A stretch of DNA of 38,195 nucleotides from positions 1 to 38,195 of the forward strand of contig MNCZ01000101.1 in the NCBI GenBank assembly GCA_001914695.1, read 5' to 3'. Shown here one piece after another: positions 1 to 13,470 of the stretch (the first letter of the stretch is position 1; every line of letters begins with the position of its first letter). The notes under the pieces are model-generated. The model had not been told where the DNA came from. It searched no databases and saw only the letters and a list, made by a program, of their open reading frames with translations. Source of the stretch: Gammaproteobacteria bacterium 13_2_20CM_66_19 (GTDB taxonomy: Bacteria; Pseudomonadota; Gammaproteobacteria; Steroidobacterales; Steroidobacteraceae). Both the position numbers and the translations under genes were made by a program.

Positions 1-932
1 TCGCCGTGCTCGGCCAGCACGAACAGCACGCGCGAGCAGACGTAGAACGCCGAGTTGAGACACGAGAGCACCGCGGTGAGGATGATGGCGCTCATCGCGA
101 GGCTCGCCCACTTGAAGTGCATGGCGTTGAGCACCAGCGTAAACGGCGACTCACCGGGACGCACCTCCACCCAGGGCACCGCCGTCACGATCAGGAGCAC
201 CGAGCCCACGTAGAAGGTGAGGATGCGCACGATCACCGAGCTGCTCATGCGCGCCACCGCGCGCGCCGGCTGCTGCGACTCGGCCGCGGCGATCGTGGTG
301 ATCTCGGCTCCCGTGAGCGAGAAATACACGGTCACGGCGCCGGCGAGCACCGCCAGGAAACCCTTGGGGCTGAAGCCGCCGTAGGCGGTGAGGTTCGAGA
401 AGGTGGGACCGGTCGGCGCGGTGAGGCCGCAGGCGAAGGCGGCGGCGAGCGCGATGAACACGATGATCGCCGCGACCTTGATCGAGGCGAACCAGAACTC
501 GAACTCGCCGTAGGAGCGCGCCGACATGAGATTGACGGCGGTCATGATGCCCATGAGCACGAGGCCGAGGAGCCACGCCGGGAGGCCGAGCCAGTCGTGC
601 AGAATCCTTGCGCCCGCGATCGCCTCCACCGGCACCACGATGATCCAGAAGTACCAGTAGAGCCAGCCGGCGACGAAGCCCGCCCACGGACCCAGGCCCG
701 CGCGCGCGAACTCGGTGAACGAGCGCACCGACGGCAGCGCCAGCGCCATCTCGCCCAGCATGCGCATCACGAGCAGCACCAGCGTGCCGGTGATGAGATA
801 GCTCAGCACGACCGCCGGTCCCGTCGCTGCGATCGAGGCGCTGCTGCCGACGAACAGGCCCGCGCCGATGATCCCGCCGATCGAGATCATGGTGATGTGG
901 CGCGGCTGCAGTGAGCGGCTGAGCTCGAGCAT
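1..932 (-). CDS. Amino acid permease, APC superfamily AAT family (GabP-like), 3' end missing
   Basis: Inner-membrane transporter that probably imports an amino acid or GABA-like compound by proton symport. About 310 N-terminal residues are present and the C-terminus lies beyond the left edge. The start ATG at 930-932 follows a GAGGGG ribosome binding site. The first helix reads GGIIGAGLFVGSS, and RSYGEFEFWFASIK and TGAEITTIAAAES are typical of the AAT family; by memory the closest E. coli relative is GabP. Eight or so hydrophobic segments are visible. The gene lies 21 bp after the iclR-type gene on the same strand, so the two are probably one operon and the regulator probably controls transport of its own ligand. 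The substrate cannot be read from sequence; GabP-like is only a similarity statement. Confidence 0.88.
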   Translation of the reverse strand, partial: MLELSRSLQPRHITMISIGGIIGAGLFVGSSASIAATGPAVVLSYLITGTLVLLVMRMLGEMALALPSVRSFTEFARAGLGPWAGFVAGWLYWYFWIIVVPVEAIAGARILHDWLGLPAWLLGLVLMGIMTAVNLMSARSYGEFEFWFASIKVAAIIVFIALAAAFACGLTAPTGPTFSNLTAYGGFSPKGFLAVLAGAVTVYFSLTGAEITTIAAAESQQPARAVARMSSSVIVRILTFYVGSVLLIVTAVPWVEVRPGESPFTLVLNAMHFKWASLAMSAIILTAVLSCLNSAFYVCSRVLFVLAEHG

Positions 933-953
933 GCTGTTCCCCTCAGGAGTGGC

Positions 954-1769
954 TCATGGGCGTCGCGGCCGCGGCAGGTCCCCCTGCGAGGCCGCCCGCG
1001 CCGTCTGCAGCAGCAGCGGCGCGAGCTTCGATCGTAACTCCGCCAGTGTCCAGCGGCTCGTCGGAGCGGAGATGTTGAGGGCGGCGAGCGGCTGCCCGTC
1101 CGCTCCCAGCACCGCCGCGGCGATGGTGAGGTCGCCGCGATAGCACTCCTGATCCGACCACTCGTAGCCCGCCTCGCGCGCCGCGGCGATGCGTTTGAGG
1201 ATCTGCCTCGGATCGGTGAGCGTCAGCGGGGTGAGCGGCCGCAGCTGCGAGCCACGCACGATGCGCTGCGCCTCGGCGGGCGCCAACGCCGCGAGGTATG
1301 CGCGTCCCGAGGCCGTGCAGTAGATCGGCAGGCGCCGGCCGACCGGCGTGTGAAGATGGAAGCGCTTGAGGCTCGGGAAGCGCGCGATGAACACCATGTC
1401 CTCGCCATCGGGCTCGGACATGCTCACCGACTCCCCGCTCGCCTGGTTCAGGTCGATGAGATGGGTGGTGGCCTGCTCGAGCAGCGCGTGGCCGGAGAGG
1501 TAGGAGGCGGCGAGCGACAGGACCCGTGGCGTCAGCACCCAGCGCCGCGCGCGCGCGTCGCGCTTGAGGAGCCCGAGGCGCACCAGCGTGTGCGTGCAGC
1601 GCTGCGCCGAGCTCACCGTCATACGGGTGCCTGCGGCGAGCTCGGCGAGGCTGCGCTCGCGCCGCTCGCCGCCGAAGGATTCCAGCATGGCGAGTGCCTT
1701 CTGCACCGAGCTGTTGAACAGCGGGTCGCGCGCGCTCGCCGCGCGCGGCCTGCGCGGCGGGCGCTTCAT
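954..1769 (-). CDS. IclR family transcriptional regulator
   Basis: DNA-binding regulator of 271 residues, the normal IclR length. An N-terminal winged helix-turn-helix (about 20-80, with SLAELAAGTRMTVSSAQRC) is followed by the IclR effector domain (about 95-260), recognisable from VGRRLPIYCTASGRAYLAAL and LTIAAAVLGADGQPLAALNIS. The start ATG at 1767-1769 has no clear ribosome binding site, and a TATACT -10 lies only 10 bases upstream, so the mRNA may be nearly leaderless. A perfect palindrome lies inside the promoter, which suggests autoregulation. The downstream permease is the obvious regulatory target. Effector unknown. Confidence 0.92.
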   Translation of the reverse strand: MKRPPRRPRAASARDPLFNSSVQKALAMLESFGGERRERSLAELAAGTRMTVSSAQRCTHTLVRLGLLKRDARARRWVLTPRVLSLAASYLSGHALLEQATTHLIDLNQASGESVSMSEPDGEDMVFIARFPSLKRFHLHTPVGRRLPIYCTASGRAYLAALAPAEAQRIVRGSQLRPLTPLTLTDPRQILKRIAAAREAGYEWSDQECYRGDLTIAAAVLGADGQPLAALNISAPTSRWTLAELRSKLAPLLLQTARAASQGDLPRPRRP

Positions 1770-1778
1770 TTGAAGCGC

Positions 1779-1808
1779 AGTATAGAACTATCGATAATCG
1801 ATAGTCTA
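1779..1808 (-). promoter_or_regulatory. Putative promoter of the iclR-permease operon
   Basis: Read on the minus strand, TAGACT (1808-1803) and TATACT (1784-1779) are separated by 18 bp, close to sigma70 consensus. Predicted transcription would start about two or three bases before the iclR ATG. Position and leaderless nature are inferred. Confidence 0.55.
1787..1805. promoter_or_regulatory. Perfect 19-bp palindrome, likely IclR-type operator
   Basis: ACTATCGAT-A-ATCGATAGT: two perfect 9-bp arms around a single base. It fills the spacer and touches the -35 of the putative iclR promoter, 18 bp before the start codon. IclR regulators bind short palindromes near their own promoters, so this is the best operator candidate in the window. 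Confidence 0.7.
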
Positions 1809-1822
1809 CGCAGCGAGCTCGC

Positions 1823-3106
<1,284 letters not shown>

Positions 3107-4435
3107 TCAACCTTTCGACGGCGAGCGAGCCCGCAGCCGCTCGAGCGCCTCGCCGATCTTCGCTTCCAGGCCGCGGGGAACGGGACGATAGTATCGCCGA
3201 TCGGGCAGCTCATCCGGCAGATAGCGCTCACCGGCCGCGAACGCATCGGGCTCATCGTGCGCGTAGCGGTAGTCGCGCCCGTAACCCAGATTCTTCATCA
3301 GCCGCGTCGGCGCGTTGCGCAGCTTGAGTGGCACCTCGAGGCTTCCGAACTCGGCGACGTCGGCCATCGCCTCGCCCATCGCCACGTACATCGCGTTGCT
3401 CTTCGGCGCGCAGGCGAGATACACCACGGCCGTGGCTACGCCCAACTCCCCTTCCGGAGTCCCGAGCCGCTCGTAGGTCTCCCAGCCGTCGAGGGCGAGC
3501 GCGAGCGCGCGCGGATCGGCGAGCCCGATGTCCTCAACCGCCATGCGCGCAACGCGCCGCGCGATGTAGCGCGGATCGCACCCGCCATCGAGCATGCGGC
3601 ACAGCCAGTAGAGCGCCGCGTCGGGATCTGAGCCGCGCACCGCCTTGTGCAGCGCCGAGATCTGCTCGTAGAACTGGTCGCCCCCCTTGTCGAAGCGGCG
3701 CTGCCCGCCCGAGGCTACTTCCTGCGCCACCGCGGCCGTCAGCGCGCGCGAGCCGGCGGCATCGAGGAGCCCGGCGGCCAGCTCCAGCATGTTGAGCGCG
3801 CGGCGGGCATCGCCGTCGGCGGCGCGCGCGATGAGATCGAGCGCCGGGGCTTGCGGGTGCAGCTCGAGCGCGCCGAGGCCGCGCTCCGCGTCCTTGAGCG
3901 CCGCCTCGAGCAACCCCGTCAGATCCTCGACCGCGAGCGGGCGCAGCACGTACACACGCGCCCGCGACAAGAGCGCGCTGATCACCTCGAAGGAGGGATT
4001 CTCGGTGGTCGCCCCCACGAAAGTGAGCGTGCCGTCCTCCACGTAGGGCAGGAACGTGTCCTGCTGAGCCTTGTTGAAGCGATGCACCTCGTCGAGGAAC
4101 AGCAGCGTCGGGCGCCCCTCCCGCTCGCGCAGTGCGCGGGCCGACTCGACCGCCGCGCGGATGTCCTTGACTCCGGCCATGACGGCCGAGAGCGCGATGA
4201 ACTGCGCGTTGGAAGCCTTGGCAATGAGCCGCGCGAGCGTGGTCTTGCCGGTGCCCGGAGGACCCCACAGGATCAGCGAGTGCAGTTGTCCCGCGGCAAT
4301 GCTCACCGCCAGCGGCTTGCCGGCGCCGAGCAGGTGCTGCTGGCCGACGAACTCGGCGAGACCGCGCGGGCGCATGCGGTCGGCCAGCGGCCGCATCCGC
4401 TCATCGCTCCGATCGCCGAAGAGCGGTGCGCTCAC
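3107..4435 (-). CDS. rarA: Replication-associated recombination protein A (AAA+ ATPase)
   Basis: Clamp-loader-like AAA+ ATPase (RarA/MgsA, Mgs1/WRNIP1 family) acting at stalled replication forks. 442 residues, standard length. Walker A GPPGTGKT is at about 58-65 and Walker [12 protein letters not shown] at about 112-121. The sensor region [17 protein letters not shown] and the C-terminal [12 protein letters not shown] are family hallmarks. It starts with GTG at 4433-4435, overlapping the lolA stop by 4 bp (GTGA), so translation is probably coupled. Confidence 0.97.
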   Translation of the reverse strand: MSAPLFGDRSDERMRPLADRMRPRGLAEFVGQQHLLGAGKPLAVSIAAGQLHSLILWGPPGTGKTTLARLIAKASNAQFIALSAVMAGVKDIRAAVESARALREREGRPTLLFLDEVHRFNKAQQDTFLPYVEDGTLTFVGATTENPSFEVISALLSRARVYVLRPLAVEDLTGLLEAALKDAERGLGALELHPQAPALDLIARAADGDARRALNMLELAAGLLDAAGSRALTAAVAQEVASGGQRRFDKGGDQFYEQISALHKAVRGSDPDAALYWLCRMLDGGCDPRYIARRVARMAVEDIGLADPRALALALDGWETYERLGTPEGELGVATAVVYLACAPKSNAMYVAMGEAMADVAEFGSLEVPLKLRNAPTRLMKNLGYGRDYRYAHDEPDAFAAGERYLPDELPDRRYYRPVPRGLEAKIGEALERLRARSPSKG

Positions 4436-5118
4436 TTGCGCGGCGTGCCGATCACGTCGGCCCCCGCGGGCGGGGTGAAGCTCACCTCGGCCGGGGCTAC
4501 CGGAGCATTGCGCTCGATCTTCCCGAAGCTGATGGTCGTGGTCTCACCGAGCTTGTCCTCGAGAATCATGCGCTTGAGCTCCGCACCCGCGAAGCCGAAC
4601 AGCGCGCTGCGAAAGTCCGCCTCGGCGTCGCGCGGCTCCACCAGCACCCACTCGAGCCCCGCGCGCGTTCCCGCCGGCGTGAGGCTGAAGCTCTTGCGCA
4701 CGTCCGTCACGGCTGACAGCAGCATGGCGGGCGTCGCCGACAGCGCCGCATCGACCGGCTTCACCGTCACCTGCTCGAGATCGCGGTCGAGAAACCAGAG
4801 GTTCGTGCCGTCGCAGACCATGAGCTGCCCCGCACTGCTGCCGCTGGTGCGCGGGTGGATCTCCCAGCTGAACTTGCCGGGACGCGAGACGATCAGCGTG
4901 CCGGTGGCGCGGTCGATCTCGTTGCCGTGCGCATCGCTGACCGTCTGCTGGAACGTGGCGCGGAGTGTCTTGAGCTCATCGAGGTAGCTGTCGAGCGGCG
5001 TGCCGGCGGCGTGCGCCGCCACCGTCGTCAGTGTGAGGACCAGACCGCAGGCGCGAGCGCCGTACCTGCGGCGGCCTCGACAGATCCTGTTTGCGATCGT
5101 CGCAGCTGGCCCCACCAA
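4432..5118 (-). CDS. lolA: Outer-membrane lipoprotein carrier protein LolA
   Basis: Periplasmic chaperone that takes lipoproteins from LolCDE and hands them to LolB. An Arg-rich n-region, the hydrophobic stretch [15 protein letters not shown] and a cleavage site near AHA-AG form the signal peptide. The mature part carries family features such as [17 protein letters not shown] and [12 protein letters not shown]. The start is uncertain: TTG at 5118 gives 228 residues, and GTG at 5115 is better spaced from the GAGGA element, which overlaps the end of ftsK. Only 4 bp separate it from the ftsK stop. Order ftsK-lolA-rarA-serS as in E. coli. Confidence 0.94.
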   Translation of the reverse strand: MVGPAATIANRICRGRRRYGARACGLVLTLTTVAAHAAGTPLDSYLDELKTLRATFQQTVSDAHGNEIDRATGTLIVSRPGKFSWEIHPRTSGSSAGQLMVCDGTNLWFLDRDLEQVTVKPVDAALSATPAMLLSAVTDVRKSFSLTPAGTRAGLEWVLVEPRDAEADFRSALFGFAGAELKRMILEDKLGETTTISFGKIERNAPVAPAEVSFTPPAGADVIGTPRK

Positions 5119-5122
5119 GTCC

Positions 5123-8504
<3,382 letters not shown>

Positions 8505-8514
8505 GCGCGAGGCG

Positions 8515-9672
8515 ATGGCACTGCGTCCCGAATTCCACCGCAGCATCGGGGAGCTCGACCCGCGGCAGTGGAACGCCCTCGGCGCAGGAGCCAATCCCTT
8601 CACGCGCCACGAGTTCCTCCTGGCTCTCGAGCGCACGCATTGCGTGGGGCGGGCGACGGGCTGGGAGCCGCTCTACCTGACGCTCCGCGATGGCGGCGGG
8701 CTCGCCGCCGCCGTCGCCGCCTTCGTCAAGACGCATTCCTTCGGCGAATTCGTGTTCGACTTCGCCTGGGCGCGGGCCTACGAGGGCGTCGGCCGCCGCT
8801 ATTACCCCAAGCTCACCGTCGGCGCGCCGTTCACTCCCGCGACCGGACCCCGCCTGCTGGTGCGCGCCGACCTCGATCGCGAGGCGCTCGCCGCGCGGCT
8901 GCTCGAGGGCCTCGAGGAACATGCCGCGAGCCATGGGCTCTCCGGCGCTCATGCCCTGTTTCTCGACGAGCCGGCGCGCGCCGCGTGCCTCAGGCGCGGC
9001 TGGCTGCTGCGGCGCGACTGCCAGTTTCACTGGAGCAACCGCGGCTACACGAGCTTCGATGACTACCTCGCCACCTTCACGGCGGAGAAGCGCAAGAAGG
9101 CGCGGCGCGAGCGCCGCCGCGTCGCGGAGGCGGGCGTGCGCTTCGAGACGCGCTTCGGGGGCGAGCTCGACGAGGGGCTCCTCGAGCGCATCTACGCCCT
9201 GCACCGGGATACCTTCGTGCGTCACGGGCACGAGCCCTACCTGACGCGTGCCTTCTTCAGCGAGGCGGCGCGCGTCATGCCGGAGTCGCTCATGGTGAAG
9301 CTCGCCGTGCACGGCCGCGCGGTGGTGGCCGCGGCGATCTTCTTCTGGTGCGAGGAGGCGCTCTTCGGCCGCTACTGGGGAGCGGACGCGGACTACCACA
9401 GCCTGCATTTCGAGGCCTGCTATCACCAGGGGATCGAGTTCTGCATCGAGCGGCGCCTCGCGCGCTTCGAGCCCGGCACCCAGGGCGAGCACAAGGTGAG
9501 TCGCGGCTTCGAGCCGGCGCTCACCTGGTCCGCCCACTATATCGTCGATCCGCAGTTCCGCGCCGCCATCGCGGACTATCTGACGCGTGAGGCAGGAGCG
9601 GTGGAAGCCTATGCGCACGAGGTGCAGGCGCACGTCCCGTATCGCGGCCGGCGCACCGCGGAGGTGGTGTGA
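8515..9672 (+). CDS. FemAB-like/GNAT acyltransferase, peptidogalycan biosynthesis family (DUF482)
   Basis: 385-residue soluble protein of the family annotated as peptidogalycan biosynthesis/recognition (PF04339), related to FemAB and GNAT acyltransferases. Recognised from the N-terminal NPFTRHEFLLALE, the acceptor-side FVFDFAWARAYEGVGRRYYP, KLTVGAPFTPATGPRLL, and the C-terminal GRYWGADADYHSLHFEACYH and GEHKVSRGFEP. Biochemical function is not established; aminoacyl or acetyl transfer is inferred from the fold. Ten bp after trxB, and its stop overlaps the aat start by 4 bp (GTGA), so it is in a trxB-aat operon. In E. coli cydDC occupies this slot. Confidence 0.85.
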   Translation: MALRPEFHRSIGELDPRQWNALGAGANPFTRHEFLLALERTHCVGRATGWEPLYLTLRDGGGLAAAVAAFVKTHSFGEFVFDFAWARAYEGVGRRYYPKLTVGAPFTPATGPRLLVRADLDREALAARLLEGLEEHAASHGLSGAHALFLDEPARAACLRRGWLLRRDCQFHWSNRGYTSFDDYLATFTAEKRKKARRERRRVAEAGVRFETRFGGELDEGLLERIYALHRDTFVRHGHEPYLTRAFFSEAARVMPESLMVKLAVHGRAVVAAAIFFWCEEALFGRYWGADADYHSLHFEACYHQGIEFCIERRLARFEPGTQGEHKVSRGFEPALTWSAHYIVDPQFRAAIADYLTREAGAVEAYAHEVQAHVPYRGRRTAEVV

Positions 9673-10361
9673 AAACGATCACCTGGCTCTCGCCGCAGGA
9701 CGAGGCGGAGTGGTTTCCGCCCCTCGAGCAGGCGCTGGAAGAGCCGAGCGGACTGCTGGCGGCGGGCGGCGACCTCTCGCCCGCGCGCCTCATCGCCGCC
9801 TACCGGCGCGGGATCTTCCCCTGGTACTCGCCGGGGCAACCGGTGCTGTGGTGGTCACCCGATCCGCGCGCGGTGCTGTTCCCGGAGGAGTTCCACTGCA
9901 CGCGCAGCCTCGCGAAGACGCTGCGCAACGGCGGCTTCATCTTCTCGAGAGATCGCGACTTCGCCGCCGTCATCGACGGCTGCGCCGCGCCGCGCGCCGG
10001 CAGTCCCGGCACCTGGATCACCTCCGACATGCGCGCCGCCTACCTGGAGCTTCACCGGCTCGGCCACGCGCACAGCGTCGAGGTATGGCGCACGGACAGG
10101 CTCGCCGGCGGGCTCTACGGCGTGCGACTCGGCGCGGTGTTCTTCGGCGAGTCGATGTTCAGCCGCGAGCGTGACGCCTCCAAGGCCGCGCTCGCTCACC
10201 TGGTCGCGCTGTGCCGGCGCAACGGCCTCGCGGTGATCGACTGCCAGCTGCCGTCCCGGCATCTGCAAAGCCTCGGCAGCCGCAGCATCCCCCGCAGCCG
10301 GTTCCAGGCCCTGCTGCGCGAGCACGTGCACGCGAGCGCGCCAGCGCTCGTCGACCCGTGA
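9669..10361 (+). CDS. aat: Leucyl/phenylalanyl-tRNA-protein transferase
   Basis: Cytoplasmic enzyme that transfers Leu or Phe from charged tRNA to proteins with N-terminal Lys or Arg, making a primary N-degron. 230 residues. Signatures are [60 protein letters not shown] and the C-terminal [19 protein letters not shown] start at 9669 overlaps the upstream stop. ClpS and ClpA, which recognise and unfold these substrates, are encoded within 4 kb. Confidence 0.97.
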   Translation: MKTITWLSPQDEAEWFPPLEQALEEPSGLLAAGGDLSPARLIAAYRRGIFPWYSPGQPVLWWSPDPRAVLFPEEFHCTRSLAKTLRNGGFIFSRDRDFAAVIDGCAAPRAGSPGTWITSDMRAAYLELHRLGHAHSVEVWRTDRLAGGLYGVRLGAVFFGESMFSRERDASKAALAHLVALCRRNGLAVIDCQLPSRHLQSLGSRSIPRSRFQALLREHVHASAPALVDP

Positions 10362-10458
10362 GACGCGGCGCGCGAGTGCGCGGCGCCGCTGCGGGCAAAT
10401 TGCCAGGCGAGCGCGCTTTGTGCTCCAATTCGCGCCCCCGAAAGCCGTTCAGGGCGCT

Positions 10459-10677
10459 ATGGCCAAAGAAGATGCGATCCAGATGGAAGGCGAGGTCGTC
10501 GAGACCCTGCCCAATACGACTTTCCGGGTGAAGCTGAAGAACGGCCACGTAGTCACCGCCCACATCTCGGGCAAGATGCGCAAGAACTACATCCGCATCC
10601 TCACCGGCGATGCGGTGACGGTGGAGATGACTCCCTACGACCTGACCAAGGGCCGCATCATCTATCGCGGCCGCTGA
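10459..10677 (+). CDS. infA: Translation initiation factor IF-1
   Basis: Single-domain OB-fold protein that binds the ribosomal A site during initiation. The ATG at 10459 gives exactly 72 residues, the standard length. The protein starts [20 protein letters not shown] and ends RIIYRGR, near identical to other IF-1 proteins. The frame is open upstream but without homology. The last 17 bp including the stop codon are the first unit of a perfect triplicated repeat. 97 bp separate it from aat, so an own promoter is possible. Confidence 0.98.
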   Translation: MAKEDAIQMEGEVVETLPNTTFRVKLKNGHVVTAHISGKMRKNYIRILTGDAVTVEMTPYDLTKGRIIYRGR

Positions 10678-10711
10678 TCTATCGCGGCCGCTGATCTATC
10701 GCGGCCGCTGA
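10661..10711 (+). repeat. Three perfect tandem copies of a 17-bp unit over the infA stop codon
   Basis: The unit TCTATCGCGGCCGCTGA occurs at 10661-10677, 10678-10694 and 10695-10711 without a mismatch. Copy one encodes the last codons and TGA of infA, so copies two and three are untranslated duplicates of the gene end. Each copy contains the palindrome GCGGCCGC. Confidence 0.95.
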
Positions 10712-11129
10712 AGCGCCCTCCTACGAGGCGCGGCGCGCGCGGAAGAGGCTCGTGGCGTCGACGATATCGTCCTGCCGCTCTTTTCCAACTCATGGTGTGC
10801 GGCCCTGCCCTGGAGGGGCGACATAACCAACTGTGGTCGGCCCCTCGCCAGTTCCGGTCCCGTCCAGGAGGCGACGTCGCCCCTGCCGGTGACTGGCACG
10901 CGACGGATCATCGGGCAGTTGTCGCTACCGTACCGTGAACGGGCTCCAGGGTCCTGATGGCCGTGTGCTTGTAGCCGGGGGCGGTCCGAGCCGGGAACGC
11001 TCCGCTTGGGCTGGCCGTGACAGCCCCGGTCGAGCGGCGTGTGCGCCAGTTGCTGAGGAGAGGCGGCGCGGGTGTGACTCCGGTCACACCGACACCGGAC
11101 GCAAGGTCACGGCCGGGTCAGAGCTAAGG
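10712..11129. other. Gene-free 418 bp between infA and clpA
   Basis: No reading frame here looks like a protein, and no tRNA T-arm pattern (GGTTCGA) was found on either strand. The stretch holds several dyads: an imperfect hairpin around 10814-10844, a 12-bp palindrome GGCGACGTCGCC at 10870-10881, and an 8-bp stem at 11071-11090. In E. coli the serW tRNA gene lies at this place. Confidence 0.7.
11071..11090. terminator. Stem-loop downstream of infA and clpA, possible terminator
   Basis: GGTGTGAC, loop TCCG, GTCACACC: a perfect 8-bp stem between the convergent infA and clpA genes. No T-run follows on either strand, so intrinsic termination is doubtful; it may only block exonucleases. Confidence 0.35.
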
Positions 11130-13403
11130 TCAGGCGGGCACCGTTGGCCCGGGCAGCTGCGCCGGCTCGTACTGCAGGGTCAGCTGCGAGCCGTCTTGCG
11201 AAACCGACACGCGCACGTGGCCGCCGCTCGCCAGGCGGCCGAACAGCAGCTCCTCCGCCAGCGGCCGCTTGATGTGCTCCTGGATGGTGCGCGCCATCGG
11301 CCGGGCGCCCATCTTCGGGTCGTAGCCTTTCTGTGCGACCCAGCGCCGCGCGGCGTCGTCGAGCGTGATGGTGACGCCCTTCTGCTCGAGCTGCATCTCC
11401 ACTTCAACGATGAGCTTGTCCACCACGCGCTCGATGGTGACCGGATCGAGCGATGCAAACTGGATGACCGCATCGAGGCGGTTGCGGAACTCGGGGGTGA
11501 AGATGCGCCGGATCGCCTCGAGCCCATCGCTGGCGTTGTCGGCCTGCGTGAAGCCTATCGAGGGGCGCGCCATCTCGAGCGCCCCCGCGTTGGTCGTCAT
11601 CACGATGATCACGTGACGGAAGTCGGCCTTGCGGCCGTTGTTGTCGGTGAGCGTGCCGTGATCCATCACCTGCAGCAGCAGGTTGAACACGTCGGGGTGC
11701 GCCTTCTCGATCTCATCGAGCAGCAGCACGCAGTGCGGGTGCTTGGTGATCGCTTCCGTGAGCAGTCCCCCCTGATCGAAGCCCACGTAGCCCGGCGGCG
11801 CGCCGATCAGGCGCGACACGGTGTGCCGTTCCATGTACTCGGACATGTCGAAGCGCAGGAACTCGACACCCATCGCGATCGCCAGCTGCCGCGTGACCTC
11901 GGTCTTGCCGACGCCAGTCGGGCCGGCGAACAGGAAGCTGCCGACGGGCTTGCGCGCCTCGCCGAGGCCCGAGCGCGCCATCTTGATGGCGGCGGCGAGT
12001 GCCTCGATGGCCTTGTCCTGTCCGAAGATCACGAGCTTCAGGTTGCGCTCGAGGTTCTTGAGGACCTCGCGGTCGGAGGTCGAGACGTTCTTCGCGGGGA
12101 TGCGTGCCATGCGCGCCACCACATCCTCGATATGGCGCACCTCGACCGTGCTCTCGCGCTCGGCCACCGGCTTCAGCCGCGCCCTTGCGCCGGCCTCATC
12201 GACCACGTCGATGGCCTTGTCGGGCAGATGCCGCTCGTTGATGTGCCGCGCGGCGAGCTCGGCCGCCGCGCGCAGCGCCTCGTCCGCGTAGGTGATGCCG
12301 TGATGCTCCTCGAAGCGCGGCTTGAGCCCGAAGAGAATGTCGATCGTCTCCGCCACCGAGGGCTCCACCACGTCGATCTTCTGGAAGCGCCGCGCGAGCG
12401 CATGATCCTTCTCGAAGATGCCCCGGTACTCGTTGTAGGTGGTCGAGCCGATGCAGCGGATCTCGCCGTTGGTGAGCACCGGCTTGATGAGATTCGAAGC
12501 GTCCATGACGCCCCCCGAGGCCGCGCCCGCGCCGATGACGGTGTGGATCTCGTCGATGAACAGAATCGCGCCGGGAAGCTTCTTCAGCTCGGTGATCACG
12601 CTCTTCAGCCGCTTCTCGAAGTCGCCGCGGTATTTCGTGCCGGCGATCAGCGCGCCCATGTCTAGCGCGAAGATGGTGCAGTCGGTGAGCACCTCGGGGA
12701 CCTTGCCCTCGACGATGAGCCGCGCCAGCCCCTCCGCGATCGCGGTCTTGCCGACGCCGGCCTCGCCCACGTAGAGGGGATTGTTCTTGCGGCGGCGGCA
12801 CAGGATCTCGATGGTGCGCTCGACCTCGAGCTTGCGCCCGATGAGCGGATCGATCCGCCCGTCCTGCGCCATGCGGTTGAGATTCGTGGTGTATTTCTCG
12901 AGCGCGCTGCCGCCCTCGCCTTCGCGCTCGCCGTCTCCGGAGGTGTCGTCCTTGTCGGTCTTCTCCTCGGCGATCTTGGAGAGGCCGTGCGAGATGTAGT
13001 TGACCACGTCGAGCCGTGTGACGTGGTGGCGATTCAGGAGGAACACCGCGTGGCTCTGCTTCTCGCTGAAGATCGCGACCAGCACGTTGCTCACGCCGAC
13101 TTCCTTCTTGCCGCTCGACTGCACGTGGAAGACGGCGCGCTGCAGCACCCGCTGGAAGCCGAGAGTCGGCTGCACCTCGCGCTCCTCGCCCTCCTCGAGC
13201 CTGGGTGTCGACTGGTCGATGTGGTCCTTCAGCTCCTGTTTCAGCTTGATCGTGTCCGCCCCGCAGGCGCGCAGCACTTCGCGAACCTTGGGAGTGTCGA
13301 GAATCGCGAGCAGCAGGTGCTCGACCGTCAGGTACTCGTGACGGGCCTCGCGCGCCTGGTGGAACGCATCGTTGAGACAGTACTCGAGCTCGTTGGACAG
13401 CAC
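11130..13403 (-). CDS. clpA: ATP-dependent Clp protease ATP-binding subunit ClpA
   Basis: Hexameric AAA+ unfoldase that feeds substrates to ClpP, including N-degron proteins delivered by ClpS. 757 residues, the expected length. Clp N-domain at about 1-145; D1 Walker A GEAGVGKT at about 213-220; D2 Walker A GPTGVGKT at 494-501. The IGF tripeptide of the ClpP-binding loop is seen in RPSIGFTQADN. clpP is not in the window. The gene follows clpS by 67 bp on the same strand. Confidence 0.97.
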   Translation of the reverse strand: MLSNELEYCLNDAFHQAREARHEYLTVEHLLLAILDTPKVREVLRACGADTIKLKQELKDHIDQSTPRLEEGEEREVQPTLGFQRVLQRAVFHVQSSGKKEVGVSNVLVAIFSEKQSHAVFLLNRHHVTRLDVVNYISHGLSKIAEEKTDKDDTSGDGEREGEGGSALEKYTTNLNRMAQDGRIDPLIGRKLEVERTIEILCRRRKNNPLYVGEAGVGKTAIAEGLARLIVEGKVPEVLTDCTIFALDMGALIAGTKYRGDFEKRLKSVITELKKLPGAILFIDEIHTVIGAGAASGGVMDASNLIKPVLTNGEIRCIGSTTYNEYRGIFEKDHALARRFQKIDVVEPSVAETIDILFGLKPRFEEHHGITYADEALRAAAELAARHINERHLPDKAIDVVDEAGARARLKPVAERESTVEVRHIEDVVARMARIPAKNVSTSDREVLKNLERNLKLVIFGQDKAIEALAAAIKMARSGLGEARKPVGSFLFAGPTGVGKTEVTRQLAIAMGVEFLRFDMSEYMERHTVSRLIGAPPGYVGFDQGGLLTEAITKHPHCVLLLDEIEKAHPDVFNLLLQVMDHGTLTDNNGRKADFRHVIIVMTTNAGALEMARPSIGFTQADNASDGLEAIRRIFTPEFRNRLDAVIQFASLDPVTIERVVDKLIVEVEMQLEQKGVTITLDDAARRWVAQKGYDPKMGARPMARTIQEHIKRPLAEELLFGRLASGGHVRVSVSQDGSQLTLQYEPAQLPGPTVPA

Positions 13404-13470
13404 TTGCGACGGACCTTTCAGGCCAGAGCCTTCAGAGTAAACCTTTCTTCGCTCGCGCGCAGGCGCACCC

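Noticed and set aside
10712-11129. tRNA-Ser or transposase remnant between infA and clpA
   Set aside because: No T-arm or acceptor pattern was seen, and frames on both strands resemble no transposase I know. Kept only as an unexplained interval.
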